64,000 nt of DNA from Gordonia sp. OPL2 (GCF_003797825.1 NZ_RKME01000020.1:1-64000), one strand, 5' to 3'. Shown: positions 24,728 through 33,929, counted from the first letter of the stretch. Numbers and translations: made by a program. The notes: generated from the sequence alone by a model not told the origin.

Positions 24728-25316
24728 GGTCAGTGAGCCTAGCGTCAGCGCCGATGCGCGAGCCCTGCTGGGCACCGTTCTCGTCGGTCACGGCGTCTCG
24801 GCACGGATCACGGAGGTCGAGGCCTACGGCGGTCGCGACGACCCTGCGTCGCACGCCTACACGCGGACCCCCAGGTCGGAGATCATGTACGGGCCCGCCG
24901 GACGCCTCTATGTGTACCGGATTCACGGCCATTTCTGTGCGAACGTCGTCACGGGTCCCCGCGAGCAGGGGTCGGCGGTGCTGATCCGTGCCGGGGAGAT
25001 CGTCGACGGCCTGGATCTCGCGCGCCTGCGGCGGCCCACGGCGAAGGCCGACCGCTTCCTGGGGCGCGGTCCGGGCAATCTCACCCGCGCTCTCGGCATC
25101 AGCATGGACGATCTCGACAGCGATCTCGACGACGGCACTCCGGTCTGTCTGCTGCGGTCACGACCAGTCGCACGTCGATCGGTCAGTGCGGGCCCTCGCG
25201 TCGGGGTGCGACTCGCCGCCGACGTCCGGTGGCGATTCTGGATCAGCGACGACCCGACCGTGTCCGCGTATCGCCGTCATGAGCGCGCCGGGGCGAGCCC
25301 GGCCAAGGGATTGTGA
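24726..25316 (+). CDS. mpg: DNA-3-methyladenine glycosylase (MPG/AAG type)
   Basis: This 196-residue base-excision repair glycosylase removes alkylated purines. It contains RITEVEAYGGRDDPASHAY with the catalytic Glu, MYGPAGRLYVYRIHGH with the intercalating-loop Tyr, RAGEIVDG, and GRGPGNLTRALGI, all hallmarks of the AAG fold. ATG 24726 is preferred; ATG 24705 would add seven residues. Neither has a strong ribosome-binding site. The start overlaps the start of the divergent SRPBCC gene. It interrupts what would otherwise be an Rv0909-Rv0910-like pair. A hairpin-forming repeat follows the stop. Confidence 0.92.
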   Translation: MVSEPSVSADARALLGTVLVGHGVSARITEVEAYGGRDDPASHAYTRTPRSEIMYGPAGRLYVYRIHGHFCANVVTGPREQGSAVLIRAGEIVDGLDLARLRRPTAKADRFLGRGPGNLTRALGISMDDLDSDLDDGTPVCLLRSRPVARRSVSAGPRVGVRLAADVRWRFWISDDPTVSAYRRHERAGASPAKGL

Positions 25317-25329
25317 CGCCCCTTCGCTG

Positions 25330-25490
25330 ACGCCCCTTCGTGACGCCCCTCCGCTGGCGCTCCGGGGCTCCTCAGGGATCGTTTCATCCACGCCCCCGCA
25401 TAAGCGTCACCCGATCCCTGAGGAACGAGCTTGCGAGCGTCACCCGATCCCTGAGAAGCGAGCTTGCGAGCGTCACGAAGGGCGACCCGC
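25330..25490. repeat. CTCAGGGA-family nested inverted repeat between convergent genes
   Basis: CTCCTCAGGGATCG (about 25369-25382) pairs with CGATCCCTGAGGAAC (from about 25411). An outer pair, CCCTTCGTGACGC (from about 25334) with GCGTCACGAAGGG (about 25470-25482), encloses it. A second GATCCCTGAGAAGCGAGC unit lies inside. The block lies between the glycosylase (+) and the antitoxin-like gene (-), a position suited to a two-way terminator. Relatives occur at about 58092-58370 and 60420-60520. Confidence 0.7.
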
Positions 25491-25759
25491 TACTGCGGCG
25501 GATTGTCCTTCGGCGCTTCGGGTTTCGGTGCCGGATTCTGGGGTGCTGGATTGCCGGGTGCGAGATTGCCGGGTGCGGGATTCTGCCGCGGGTCGTCCTG
25601 CGCGCCGACGGCCTTGCGCACCGCATCCTGTGCCTTGTCGACGTGCGAGGAGTACTTGCCCTTGGTCGCCTTGTCGATGGCGTCGCCACCCTTGTCGATC
25701 AGACTCGGATTGCCCTTGAGCGCAGCTTTGGCCTTGTCCACCAGCCCTTTGAGATCCAT
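25490..25759 (-). CDS. Antitoxin-like protein (Rv0909/MT0933 family)
   Basis: This 89-residue protein starts MDLKGLVDKAKAALKGNPSL and has the lysine-rich helical pattern of Rv0909-like proteins: DKGGDAIDKATKGKYSSHVDKAQDAVRKAVG. An unusual C-terminal tail of repeated NPAPG/NPAPQ/NPAPK units (about residues 58-80) follows. In M. tuberculosis the homologue lies between ctpE and Rv0910. Here it also follows ctpE on the same strand side, but the SRPBCC partner is separated by the mpg gene. The stop abuts a repeat block. Function as an antitoxin is inferred by family only. Confidence 0.78.
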   Translation of the reverse strand: MDLKGLVDKAKAALKGNPSLIDKGGDAIDKATKGKYSSHVDKAQDAVRKAVGAQDDPRQNPAPGNLAPGNPAPQNPAPKPEAPKDNPPQ

Positions 25760-25768
25760 GTCCCGAGT

Positions 25769-28234
25769 CTAGGCCATCTCGCGGTCCGACCGCCGGGCCG
25801 CGAACCGCGGTACGACGCGAGAGACCGCCTCGACTGCGACGATGCCAACGGCCGACGAGATGAACGCCACCGACAGCATCTGCATGTTGGACGTATCCAG
25901 CTTGAACATGTGTTGCGTCCAGGGCCAGGCGAAGATGATGACGTAGGCCGCGGCCGACACCGCGATCAGCACGACCTTCCACCACGTGTACGGCCGCGCG
26001 ACGACAGCCAGCACATAGAGCGCAACCGCGATGAGGGTGATGAGGGTCGCGGTGGCCGCCTGGGTCTGCACCGGGCTGAGGTCGACGGAGTCCTTCGACC
26101 CGATCTCGACACCCGCGCCCCCCGGATTGACGATCACATAGGTGACGAATGCGCAGAGGCCGACGATGATCCCGTTCGGCACGGCCTGCGACAACACCCG
26201 TCGGACGAACCCGGACCGCGCACGTTCGTTGTTCGGCGCCAGAGAGAGGATGAACGCCGGGATGCCGATCGTGAACCACGCCGAGATGGTGACGTGGATC
26301 GGCTGGAACGGGTAGCTCAGCGATCCGTATCCGAAGATCTCCCCGAACAGGCCGCCGAGCCCGACGAACAGCGCGAGCAGCACGGCGTAGACGGTCTTGG
26401 TGAGGAACAGGTTCGAGACGCGCTCGATGTTGCCGATCACCCGCCGGCCCTCGCCCACCACGTATGGGAGGGTCGCGAACTTGTTGTCCAACAACACGAT
26501 CTGAGCGACCGACCGCGCCGCCGAGCTGCCTGAGCCCATCGCGACGCCGATGTCGGCGTCCTTGAGCGCGAGTACGTCGTTGACGCCGTCCCCGGTCATC
26601 GCGACCGTATCGCCGACGGACTGCAGCGCCTTGACCATCGAGCGCTTCTGGTCGGGGCGAACCCGGCCGAAGGTCACACCCTGCTCGACGACCTCCGCGA
26701 GTTCGCGTTCGTCGGTCGGCAGTGAGCGGGCGTCGACCGACGTCTCGGCGGAGCCCAGTCCGAGGGACGCCGCGACCGCCCCGACCGACCTGGCGTTGTC
26801 GCCGGAGATCACCTTGACGTCCACCCGCTGACTGGCGAAGTACTCCAGGGTGTCTCGCGCGTCGGGGCGTACCCGCTGTTCGAGTACGACGAGCGCGACG
26901 GGGACCGCAGAGCCGGGCGCGACCGCACCGGGCGCGGGCTCGGTGTCGACCGGTACGTCGGTTCGCGACAGCAACAGCACACGAAGTCCGGTGGCGCCCA
27001 GTTCGTTGGCCATCGCCGCCGGTGCGCTGTCGGGATCGAGCAACACGTCGGGTGCGCCGATCAGCCAGTTGCCCATGTCGTGGTCCGCGCTGTCGCGGAA
27101 CGACATCCCGCTCCACTTCTTGGCCGACGTGAACGGTTCCACGGCACTGACCGACCACGCGGGAGGGGTGGGGTGGGCCTCGGCGAGCGCCAGCATGCTC
27201 GCATTCGGTCGTGGATCGTGGGCGGCGAGCGAGGCCAGGACGTCGTCGAGGTCAGGCTGTGGGTCGCCGACCGGACGGACCTCGGACAGCCGCATGCCGT
27301 TCTCGGTGAGCGTGCCCGTCTTGTCGGCGCAGACGACGTTGACCCGCGCCAGGCCTTCGATCGCCGGCAACTCGTTGACCAGGCACTGCCGTTGCCCGAG
27401 TCGGACGACACCGACCGCGAACGCGATCGAGGTCATCAGCACCAGCCCCTCGGGGACCATCGGCACCAACGCGGCGACCATGCCCAGCAGCGATGCCCGA
27501 ATCCCGTTGTCGCTGATGAACAGCTGATTGACGATCGTCAGCACACCGGCGGGGATGAGCAGCCAGGTGATCACCTTGAGGATCTGGTCGATCCCCGACC
27601 GGAGCTCGGAGGAGACGAGCGTGAACTTGGAGGCCTCCGAGGCCAGCTGCGCGGCATACGCCTCCGCACCGACCCTGGTGGCCCGGTACGCACCGGAGCC
27701 GGCGACGACGAAACTGCCGGACAGGATCGCGTCACCCGGACCCTTGTCGATCGGATCGGCCTCGCCGGTGAGCAACGATTCGTCGACGTCGAGGGCGAGC
27801 GCCTCGACCACCTCACCGTCGACGACGACCTGATCGCCGGCACCGATCTCGATGATGTCGTCGAGCACCACCTGATTCGGCGGCAACGCGACGACCTGAC
27901 CGTCGCGACGGACCATCGGTTCGGTCTGACCCACGATGGCGAGCTTGTCCAGGGTCCGTTTCGCCCGGACCTCCTGGATGATGCCGATACCGCTGTTCGC
28001 GATGATCAGCAGGCCGAACAGTCCGTTGATCAGCGACCCGGTCGACGCCACGATGGCGAACAGGACACCCAGGATCGCGTTGATCCGGGTGAAGACGTTG
28101 GCGCGGACGATGTCGGCGACCGAGCGGCCGGAACGGTCGGGCAGATCATTGACCTTGCCGGCCGCGACACGCTCGTCGACCTCCGCCCTGCTCAGACCCC
28201 TATCGCCCGCGGTCTCCTCGGACAGCTGGGTCAC
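25769..28234 (-). CDS. ctpE: P-type cation-transporting ATPase, CtpE-like
   Basis: This 821-residue P-type ATPase has the actuator motif LTGEADP, the phosphorylation motif DKTGTLTEN, and GDGVNDVLALKDADIGVAMG at the hinge, all intact. About eight to ten transmembrane segments are visible, with a C-terminal cluster near LFLTKTVYAVLLALFVG and IFAWPWTQHMF. It is shorter than typical Ca2+ pumps and most like mycobacterial CtpE, a calcium-uptake ATPase, given the MBL/ctpE/Rv0909 synteny. GTG 28234 is chosen since it overlaps the stop of the upstream MBL gene (GTGA) and gives VTQLSEETAGDRGLS as N-terminus. It is likely translated in an operon with the MBL gene. Confidence 0.9.
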   Translation of the reverse strand: MTQLSEETAGDRGLSRAEVDERVAAGKVNDLPDRSGRSVADIVRANVFTRINAILGVLFAIVASTGSLINGLFGLLIIANSGIGIIQEVRAKRTLDKLAIVGQTEPMVRRDGQVVALPPNQVVLDDIIEIGAGDQVVVDGEVVEALALDVDESLLTGEADPIDKGPGDAILSGSFVVAGSGAYRATRVGAEAYAAQLASEASKFTLVSSELRSGIDQILKVITWLLIPAGVLTIVNQLFISDNGIRASLLGMVAALVPMVPEGLVLMTSIAFAVGVVRLGQRQCLVNELPAIEGLARVNVVCADKTGTLTENGMRLSEVRPVGDPQPDLDDVLASLAAHDPRPNASMLALAEAHPTPPAWSVSAVEPFTSAKKWSGMSFRDSADHDMGNWLIGAPDVLLDPDSAPAAMANELGATGLRVLLLSRTDVPVDTEPAPGAVAPGSAVPVALVVLEQRVRPDARDTLEYFASQRVDVKVISGDNARSVGAVAASLGLGSAETSVDARSLPTDERELAEVVEQGVTFGRVRPDQKRSMVKALQSVGDTVAMTGDGVNDVLALKDADIGVAMGSGSSAARSVAQIVLLDNKFATLPYVVGEGRRVIGNIERVSNLFLTKTVYAVLLALFVGLGGLFGEIFGYGSLSYPFQPIHVTISAWFTIGIPAFILSLAPNNERARSGFVRRVLSQAVPNGIIVGLCAFVTYVIVNPGGAGVEIGSKDSVDLSPVQTQAATATLITLIAVALYVLAVVARPYTWWKVVLIAVSAAAYVIIFAWPWTQHMFKLDTSNMQMLSVAFISSAVGIVAVEAVSRVVPRFAARRSDREMA

Positions 28235-29412
28235 GCGGACGCCTCCCACCAGGCGGGGTTCCGCATCGCGGTCCCGGTCCGCTGGACGAGGTCGACGGCA
28301 CCACCCGGCGGCGGTACGACGACCGTCGACGCGTTCGCTTCCGCGGTCGGCAGCAATCGTGCGATGGGGTCGGCCCACGAGTGCCGGGCCAGGTTGAAGG
28401 TCCCCCAGTGGATCGGGATCATGACGGCGTCGCGCACCCGGTCTCCGGTGAGCATGCGGTGCACGGCGATCGCCTCCTCGGGATTCACATGCACTTCCGG
28501 CCACATCGGGTCGTACGCACCGACCGCGATGAGCGTCAGGTCCACCGAGCCGACGCGCGTGACGATCTCCTCGAAACGCTCGGAGAAACCGGTGTCACCG
28601 GAGAAGAACATGCGATGCGACGGCCCCGCCACCACCCAACTCGACCACTGGGTGAGATTGCGGGTCAGGCCACGACCCGAGAAATGCCGGGCCGGGCAAC
28701 ACGTGAAGGTCAACGATGTGCCGCCGACGGCGATCGTGCGTTCCTCCCACCAGTCGGCCTGCTCGATGCGATCGGCGCCGATTCCCCACCCGATGAGATG
28801 TGCGCCGACGCCGATCGCCGTGACGAATCGCGTCTGCGGCTGACGCTCGGCGAGTTCGACGACGGTCGCCATGTCGAGGTGGTCGTAGTGGTCATGACTG
28901 ATCAGCACCACGTCGACCGGCGGCAGGTCCGCGACGGTCGCGGGTGCGGCGTGCATGCGGGCCGGACCCACACGCTGCGACGGGGAGCAGCGCGCGCTGA
29001 AGACCGGATCGGTGAGGATTCGGAGGCCGTCGAGTTCGACGAGCACCGACGCGTGACCCAGCCAGGTGGCCGTGAGGTCGCCGGCCTCCTCGGCGAAGTC
29101 GGGTCGGAGCACCTCGACCGGCCGACGCGGGCGGCCGGGCCTGCGGGCCATGTCGAGGACCACCCGAAAGTCGGCGTCGACCTGGGGCTCCGCGGGTTCC
29201 AGATTGTGGAAGCTGCCGTCAGGCGCGTAGGGCGAGCCGATGGTGAAGCGTCGGATGTCGGCACTGTCGGCACCGAGCGCGCGGGCAGCGGGAAGGCCGC
29301 GCCGGGCGAGCCCGGCGGTCAGGACATCGGCCGCGGAGATCCCGGCCGTGGCCAGCGTCGATGCAGCGCGCTGGGCCAATTGGGTACTCGTTCGGCCGGT
29401 CGTCGAGGTCAC
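28231..29412 (-). CDS. MBL-fold hydrolase (Rv0906/NAPE-PLD-like)
   Basis: This 393-residue protein has the metallo-beta-lactamase signature SHDHYDHLD near residue 170, an earlier strand block TWLGHASVLVELDGLRILTDPVFS, GDTGFSERF with a bridging Asp, and IHWGTF with the last metal His. This set matches the UlaG/NAPE-PLD-like group of lipid or phosphoester hydrolases, such as M. tuberculosis Rv0906. An N-terminal segment of about 50 residues precedes the domain. It lies upstream of ctpE, overlapping by 4 bp, and is divergent from a TetR gene 215 bp away. Its substrate is unknown. Confidence 0.88.
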   Translation of the reverse strand: MTSTTGRTSTQLAQRAASTLATAGISAADVLTAGLARRGLPAARALGADSADIRRFTIGSPYAPDGSFHNLEPAEPQVDADFRVVLDMARRPGRPRRPVEVLRPDFAEEAGDLTATWLGHASVLVELDGLRILTDPVFSARCSPSQRVGPARMHAAPATVADLPPVDVVLISHDHYDHLDMATVVELAERQPQTRFVTAIGVGAHLIGWGIGADRIEQADWWEERTIAVGGTSLTFTCCPARHFSGRGLTRNLTQWSSWVVAGPSHRMFFSGDTGFSERFEEIVTRVGSVDLTLIAVGAYDPMWPEVHVNPEEAIAVHRMLTGDRVRDAVMIPIHWGTFNLARHSWADPIARLLPTAEANASTVVVPPPGGAVDLVQRTGTAMRNPAWWEASA

Positions 29413-29627
29413 GCACTAAAGAGTAATGCTCGGCGGCGCCGGGAGACCGCGATCGGGGGTGCGCAGGCGTGGGTGTCGGCCACGGACACGGCCGCGAGAT
29501 CGCCCGCGAACGCACCGGACAATTCACCCGCCCAACTCGCATACCCGCAGTTACACGCACTGATAGGCTTCGGCGAGCATGTTCACCGCATGTGCAGGTC
29601 ACATGACGGCATGGGGGTAGTCCGAAG
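29413..29627. promoter_or_regulatory. Divergent MBL/TetR promoter region
   Basis: This 215-bp gap carries the promoters of the MBL-ctpE unit and of the TetR-led operon. It is less GC-rich around TTACACGCACTGATAGGC (about 29551-29568), a plausible promoter segment for the TetR operon, and GCATGTGCAGGTCACATGAC (about 29587-29606) is partly palindromic. No gene is seen in it. Confidence 0.4.
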
Positions 29628-30248
29628 TTGGCACGAATGTCAGTCCACGAGCGTCGAACGGCGCTCATCGAAGCCGCATACCGCGTGATCGCCGATCACG
29701 GCGTCGAGGGTGCAACGACGCGGCGGATCTGTGCGCACGCGAACATGCCGCTCGCGAGTTTCCACTACGCGTTCGACAGTCGTACGGCGTTGCTGTGTGC
29801 CGTGATGGAGACCGCCGTCCCATCCGACATCAACAGGATGCTGGAGTCGATCCTGCCGATGGTCGTCGACGACGGTCAGGGCCGCGAGGCGATGCAGAAG
29901 AACATGCGCTCGCAACTCGAGGCCTTCTACTCATTGCTCAAGGCCGATCCCGGCCGCATGCAGGCGACCATCTCCCTCGGCATCTATGCGCACAACCACG
30001 CCGAGTTGCAACGTGTCGGCAAGCAGATGTACGAGCGGCTCTACGAGGTCGCCACGCTGGGGCTCGACGCCTCGGCGCAGCGCGCCGCCGTCCGATGGCG
30101 CACGCCGGTGGAGAGTCTGGGCCCGGTCATCATCGCGACGACCAACGCCATCACCCTCACCTACCTGAGCACCTCCGACGACGACGCCGTCGGCAAGATC
30201 ATCGAGGCGTCGACCGCCGCGCTGATGACCTATGTCGCCGAGGACTGA
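29628..30248 (+). CDS. TetR family regulator
   Basis: This 206-residue regulator has an N-terminal helix-turn-helix (RRTALIEAAYRVIADHGVEG, then TTRRICAHANMPLASFHYAF) and an unassigned ligand-binding C-terminal domain. TTG 29628 gives LARMSVHERR; ATG 29637 is the alternative start. It overlaps the next gene by 17 bp, so it is probably co-transcribed with the PLP enzyme and lactone oxidase that follow. Regulation of that operon is a reasonable inference. Confidence 0.83.
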   Translation: MARMSVHERRTALIEAAYRVIADHGVEGATTRRICAHANMPLASFHYAFDSRTALLCAVMETAVPSDINRMLESILPMVVDDGQGREAMQKNMRSQLEAFYSLLKADPGRMQATISLGIYAHNHAELQRVGKQMYERLYEVATLGLDASAQRAAVRWRTPVESLGPVIIATTNAITLTYLSTSDDDAVGKIIEASTAALMTYVAED

Positions 30249-31485
30249 CCTGCCGACTTGGGAATCCGACCCCGCGCAGTACTGGACGGGATTCGACGAT
30301 GCGGTGCACGCGGCCGGCCTCGACGGACCGGTCCTGGCGCTGGACCGTACGGCTCTGCGCCACAACATCGCTGACCTCCGCGCCCGTGCATCGGGTGTCC
30401 CGATCCGGGTGGCCAGCAAGTCGCTGCGGGTGCGATCGGTGATCGAGACGATCCTCGGACTCGACGGGTTCGCGGGTGCACTCGCCTACGACGTCGACGA
30501 AGCACGCTGGCTGGCAACCGCTTCCGACGTCACCGACGTCCTCCTCGGCTATCCGTCGACGCGGCGCGGCGCGATCTCGCGACTGCTCGCCGACGACGTG
30601 GCCCTGGAACGCGTCACACTTCTCGTGGACAGTGTCGACCAACTCGACATCGTCGATGCCGTCTGCTCCCCCACCCGGCGACCCGTCGTCCGTGTCGCGA
30701 TCGATCTGGACGCGTCGACCCGACTCGCCGGTGGCCGTGTGCATCTCGGTGTCCGGCGCTCGCCGGTGCATGATCCGTCGGATGCGCTCGCACTCGCCCG
30801 TCACATCACCGGACGCGCGGGGTTCCGGTTGGTCGGGGTGATGTCGTATGAGGCACAGATCGCCGGACTGCCCGATCGGGTCGACGGCAAGCCGCTGCGC
30901 AACACGGTGATCCGACTGATGCAGCAACGGTCGATGGGCGAACTTCGCGCGCGGCGCTCCGCGGCCGTCGCGGCCATCCGGTCGGTGACCGATCTGGAGT
31001 TCGTCAACGGCGGCGGCACCGGGTCGCTGGAGGCGACGTCGAGGGACGGCTCGGTCACCGACATCGCCGCGGGCAGCGGCTTCTTCGGCGGACATCTGTT
31101 CGACGGATACGGGCACTTCCGCCCCGCGCCCGCGATGGCCTTCGGCCTCGACGTCGTGCGGCGTCCCGCGCCGGGCATGGTGACGTGTGCCGGCGGCGGG
31201 TGGATTGCCTCCGGGCCTCCGGGCACCGACCGGCTGCCCAAGCCCGTGTGGCCGGCCGGCCTGCGCTATGTCGGTACCGAGGCGGCCGGCGAGGTACAGA
31301 CCCCGGTGCGTGGCGACGCCGCGGACGGACTGTCTGTCGGCGACCGGGTGTGGTTCCGGCACACGAAGTCCGGCGAGGTGTGTGAACGAGCGACGACGGT
31401 CGTGGTGATCGATCGCGACCAGTCGGGCGCGCGGGTGGTCGACGTGGTGCCCACCTATCGCGGCGAGGGGAAGTGCTTTCTGTGA
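30232..31485 (+). CDS. PLP-dependent amino-acid deaminase/aldolase-like enzyme (alanine racemase N-terminal type)
   Basis: This 417-residue fold type III PLP enzyme resembles D-threonine aldolase/D-serine dehydratase-like proteins. The PLP lysine lies in VRVASKSLRVRSV (about residue 63), GVMSYEAQIAG and EFVNGGGTGSLE are in the barrel, and a C-terminal beta domain follows with VWFRHTKSGEVCE, the region that carries metal ligands in relatives. It overlaps the TetR gene by 17 bp and the lactone oxidase by 4 bp (GTGA). I recall mycobacterial neighbours pairing this protein with a gulonolactone-type oxidase. The substrate is unknown. Confidence 0.82.
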   Translation: MSPRTDLPTWESDPAQYWTGFDDAVHAAGLDGPVLALDRTALRHNIADLRARASGVPIRVASKSLRVRSVIETILGLDGFAGALAYDVDEARWLATASDVTDVLLGYPSTRRGAISRLLADDVALERVTLLVDSVDQLDIVDAVCSPTRRPVVRVAIDLDASTRLAGGRVHLGVRRSPVHDPSDALALARHITGRAGFRLVGVMSYEAQIAGLPDRVDGKPLRNTVIRLMQQRSMGELRARRSAAVAAIRSVTDLEFVNGGGTGSLEATSRDGSVTDIAAGSGFFGGHLFDGYGHFRPAPAMAFGLDVVRRPAPGMVTCAGGGWIASGPPGTDRLPKPVWPAGLRYVGTEAAGEVQTPVRGDAADGLSVGDRVWFRHTKSGEVCERATTVVVIDRDQSGARVVDVVPTYRGEGKCFL

Positions 31486-32783
31486 CGTGGCGGAACTGGG
31501 GCGGAACCGAGGTGTGCGCGCCCGCGGCGACCATGCGTCCGACCACCGTCGACGAGGTGGCGGCGATCGTCCGTCAGGCGGCCGACGACGGGACGACCGT
31601 CAAGGCGGTCGGGTCCGGACACAGTTTCTCGGGGGCAGCCGTCACCAGCGGTGTGCATGTCGACCTCTCCGCACTGCGCGGCCTGACCGGTGTCGACGCC
31701 GACGCACGAACGGTCTCTCTCGCCGCGGGCACGCGGCTGCACGAGATCCCCGACCTGTTGTCCCCGCACGATCTCGCCATGGCCAACCTCGGCGATATCG
31801 ACCGCCAGACCATCGCGGGCGCCACCTCGACCGGCACCCATGGCACCGGCCTGGCATTCGGCGGTATCAGCACGCAGATCGTCGGCGCCACGCTGGTGAC
31901 CGGTACCGGTGACGTCGTCCGGGTGTCGAGCGGGGACGTGGAATCGGATGCGATCGCCCTCGGGGTGGGGGCCCTCGGCATTCTCACCGACATCACGCTG
32001 CGGTGCGTACCGGCGTTCGGGCTCCGTGCGGTGGAGACCTCCGGTTCCGCCGACGACGCGATCGATGGTTTCCTCGACCGGGTCGCGATGCACGATCATC
32101 ACGAGTTCTACTGGTTCCCGCACACCGATTGCGCTCTGCAGAAGGCGAACACGCGGCTCGATGCGGACGTCGCACCCCACGGCCCCGGCCGGATCAGGCG
32201 CTACGTCGACGATGAGTTGCTCAGCAACAAGGTGTTCCGGGTGTTGTGCGAGGTCGGCGCACGTGTCCCGTGGGCGGTGCCCGGTATCGCCCAGGTGTCG
32301 GGACGCGCGTTGTCGGGGCGGACGTTCACCGATTCGTCGACACGGGTGTTCGTGTCGTCGAGGACGGTGCGCTTTCACGAGATGGAGTACGCGATTCCGC
32401 TGGAGTCCGTCCCCGACGCGATGCGCGAGATCCGCGGGATGATCGACCGCCGACGTCATCGGGTGAGCTTCCCGGTCGAGGTGCGCGCAGCCGCCGCCGA
32501 CGGCCTGATGATCTCCACCGCGGCCGGGCGAGACACCGGATACATCGCCGTCCACCGCTACCACCGCGACGACCCGACCGACTCCGCCGCCTACTTCCGC
32601 GACGTCGAGGAGATCCTGACCGCATACGACGGGCGCCCGCACTGGGGCAAGATGCACACCCGCGACGCCGACCACCTGCGCGCCGTGTATCCGCGATTCG
32701 ACGAGTTCCTCGCCATCCGAAATCGTTTCGACCCCGGCCGAGTCTTCGCCAATCCCTACCTCACTCGGACTCTCGGGGCCTGA
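31482..32783 (+). CDS. D-arabinono/L-gulono-1,4-lactone oxidase-like flavoenzyme
   Basis: This 433-residue protein has the PCMH-type FAD domain (VKAVGSGHSFSGAAVTSGVHVDLSAL, GATSTGTHGTG, GVGALGILTDITLR) and the ALO C-terminal domain ending in RPHWGKMHTRDAD and NRFDPGRVFANPYL. These match sugar-1,4-lactone oxidases/dehydrogenases, including M. tuberculosis Rv1771. I do not see the His of a covalent-FAD motif clearly. GTG 31482 overlaps the previous stop. The gene runs 23 bp into the convergent xdhC-like gene. Its natural substrate cannot be read from sequence. Confidence 0.87.
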   Translation: MTWRNWGGTEVCAPAATMRPTTVDEVAAIVRQAADDGTTVKAVGSGHSFSGAAVTSGVHVDLSALRGLTGVDADARTVSLAAGTRLHEIPDLLSPHDLAMANLGDIDRQTIAGATSTGTHGTGLAFGGISTQIVGATLVTGTGDVVRVSSGDVESDAIALGVGALGILTDITLRCVPAFGLRAVETSGSADDAIDGFLDRVAMHDHHEFYWFPHTDCALQKANTRLDADVAPHGPGRIRRYVDDELLSNKVFRVLCEVGARVPWAVPGIAQVSGRALSGRTFTDSSTRVFVSSRTVRFHEMEYAIPLESVPDAMREIRGMIDRRRHRVSFPVEVRAAAADGLMISTAAGRDTGYIAVHRYHRDDPTDSAAYFRDVEEILTAYDGRPHWGKMHTRDADHLRAVYPRFDEFLAIRNRFDPGRVFANPYLTRTLGA

Positions 32784-33876
32784 GCGGGGGGACATCGGGC
32801 CGGTGGATCGGTCCGCGGAGCTCACGCAACGACCGCCCCGACCCACCGTGGCGTTCCGCGATCAGTTGCGCGGCGATGGAGATCGCCACCTCCTGCGGGC
32901 TGTGCCCGCCGAGGTCGAGCCCCAGAGGAGAACGGACGCAGGCGATCTGCTCGTCGGCAACCCCTTCCTCGACGAGTCGACGCACCCGATCCCGGTGGGT
33001 ACGACGGGACCCGAGAGCACCCACGAATCCGATTCCCCCGGCCAGAGCGGCAGACAGCGCCGGGACGTCGACCTTGGCGTCGTGGGTCATCACACACACC
33101 ACCGTCGTCGAACCCGTTCGTCCAGAAGAACTCTCGCCGGCAAGATAGCGATCCGGCCAGGCCACGACGACATCGTCGGCGTCGGGGAAGCGCGCGGTGG
33201 TGACGAACACCGGCCGCGGATCCACCACCGTGACATGGAAACCCAGAGTCGCACCGACAGTCGCGAGGGCACGGACGAAATCGTTGGCGCCGACCAGGAT
33301 CAGCCGGCGGGCGGAGGCGAACGTCTGCACGAACGTCCGGGGTCGGGCCGTCCCCTCCGGCGGGCACTCGGTGTCGTCGACGCCGACGATTCCGCTGCAC
33401 CCCTGCGCCAACCGATTGGCGACGTCGGCGTCGAGCCCCTGCCACGGTTCGGCGTCGTGAGGGTGGGTCAGACGCCATTCCGGATGCGTGGTCAGCGTCG
33501 TCGCGAGCGCGACCGGGCGGTCGCGCTCGAGGGCCGAGATCAACTCGGCGAGTTGGGCGATGCGCGTTTCGTCGACGCGTTCGACGAAGATCTCGATCTC
33601 GCCGCCGCAGGTGAGTCCGATCGCGATGTCGTCGGCATCGGTCGTTCCGAAACGCTCGGTCACCGCGTGTCCCGTATGCAGGACGTCGGCGGCGGTGTGG
33701 ACGATCGCCGAGTCGATGCACCCGGCCGACAGCGAACCGATGACGCCGCCGTCGGCGGTGACGGCCATCGCGGCGCCGAGTTGTCGGGGCGCGGGGCCGC
33801 TGGTGGACACCACACGCGCCAACGCCGCCGGACCGTCGGCAAGACGATCCAGCAGCGTCGAGGCGAGGTCACGCAT
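32761..33876 (-). CDS. XdhC/CoxI family protein
   Basis: This 371-residue protein belongs to the XdhC/CoxI family, which matures molybdenum enzymes such as xanthine dehydrogenase by inserting the sulfurated cofactor. It has the N-terminal STSGPAPRQLGAAMAV and GSLSAGCIDSAI blocks, the GLTCGGEIEIFVE segment, and a C-terminal Rossmann-like domain with VDPRPVFVTTARFP, ALGSRRTH and GLDLGGHSPQEVAISI. No molybdenum hydroxylase is present in the window. It lies 53 bp downstream of the NCS1 permease, which may supply a purine-like substrate. Confidence 0.88.
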   Translation of the reverse strand: MRDLASTLLDRLADGPAALARVVSTSGPAPRQLGAAMAVTADGGVIGSLSAGCIDSAIVHTAADVLHTGHAVTERFGTTDADDIAIGLTCGGEIEIFVERVDETRIAQLAELISALERDRPVALATTLTTHPEWRLTHPHDAEPWQGLDADVANRLAQGCSGIVGVDDTECPPEGTARPRTFVQTFASARRLILVGANDFVRALATVGATLGFHVTVVDPRPVFVTTARFPDADDVVVAWPDRYLAGESSSGRTGSTTVVCVMTHDAKVDVPALSAALAGGIGFVGALGSRRTHRDRVRRLVEEGVADEQIACVRSPLGLDLGGHSPQEVAISIAAQLIAERHGGSGRSLRELRGPIHRPDVPPLRPRESE

Positions 33877-33929
33877 GATCCCAGTGTCCCAGAGTCCGGC
33901 CCGATCGGCCGGACCCCGGGACCGTGCGA

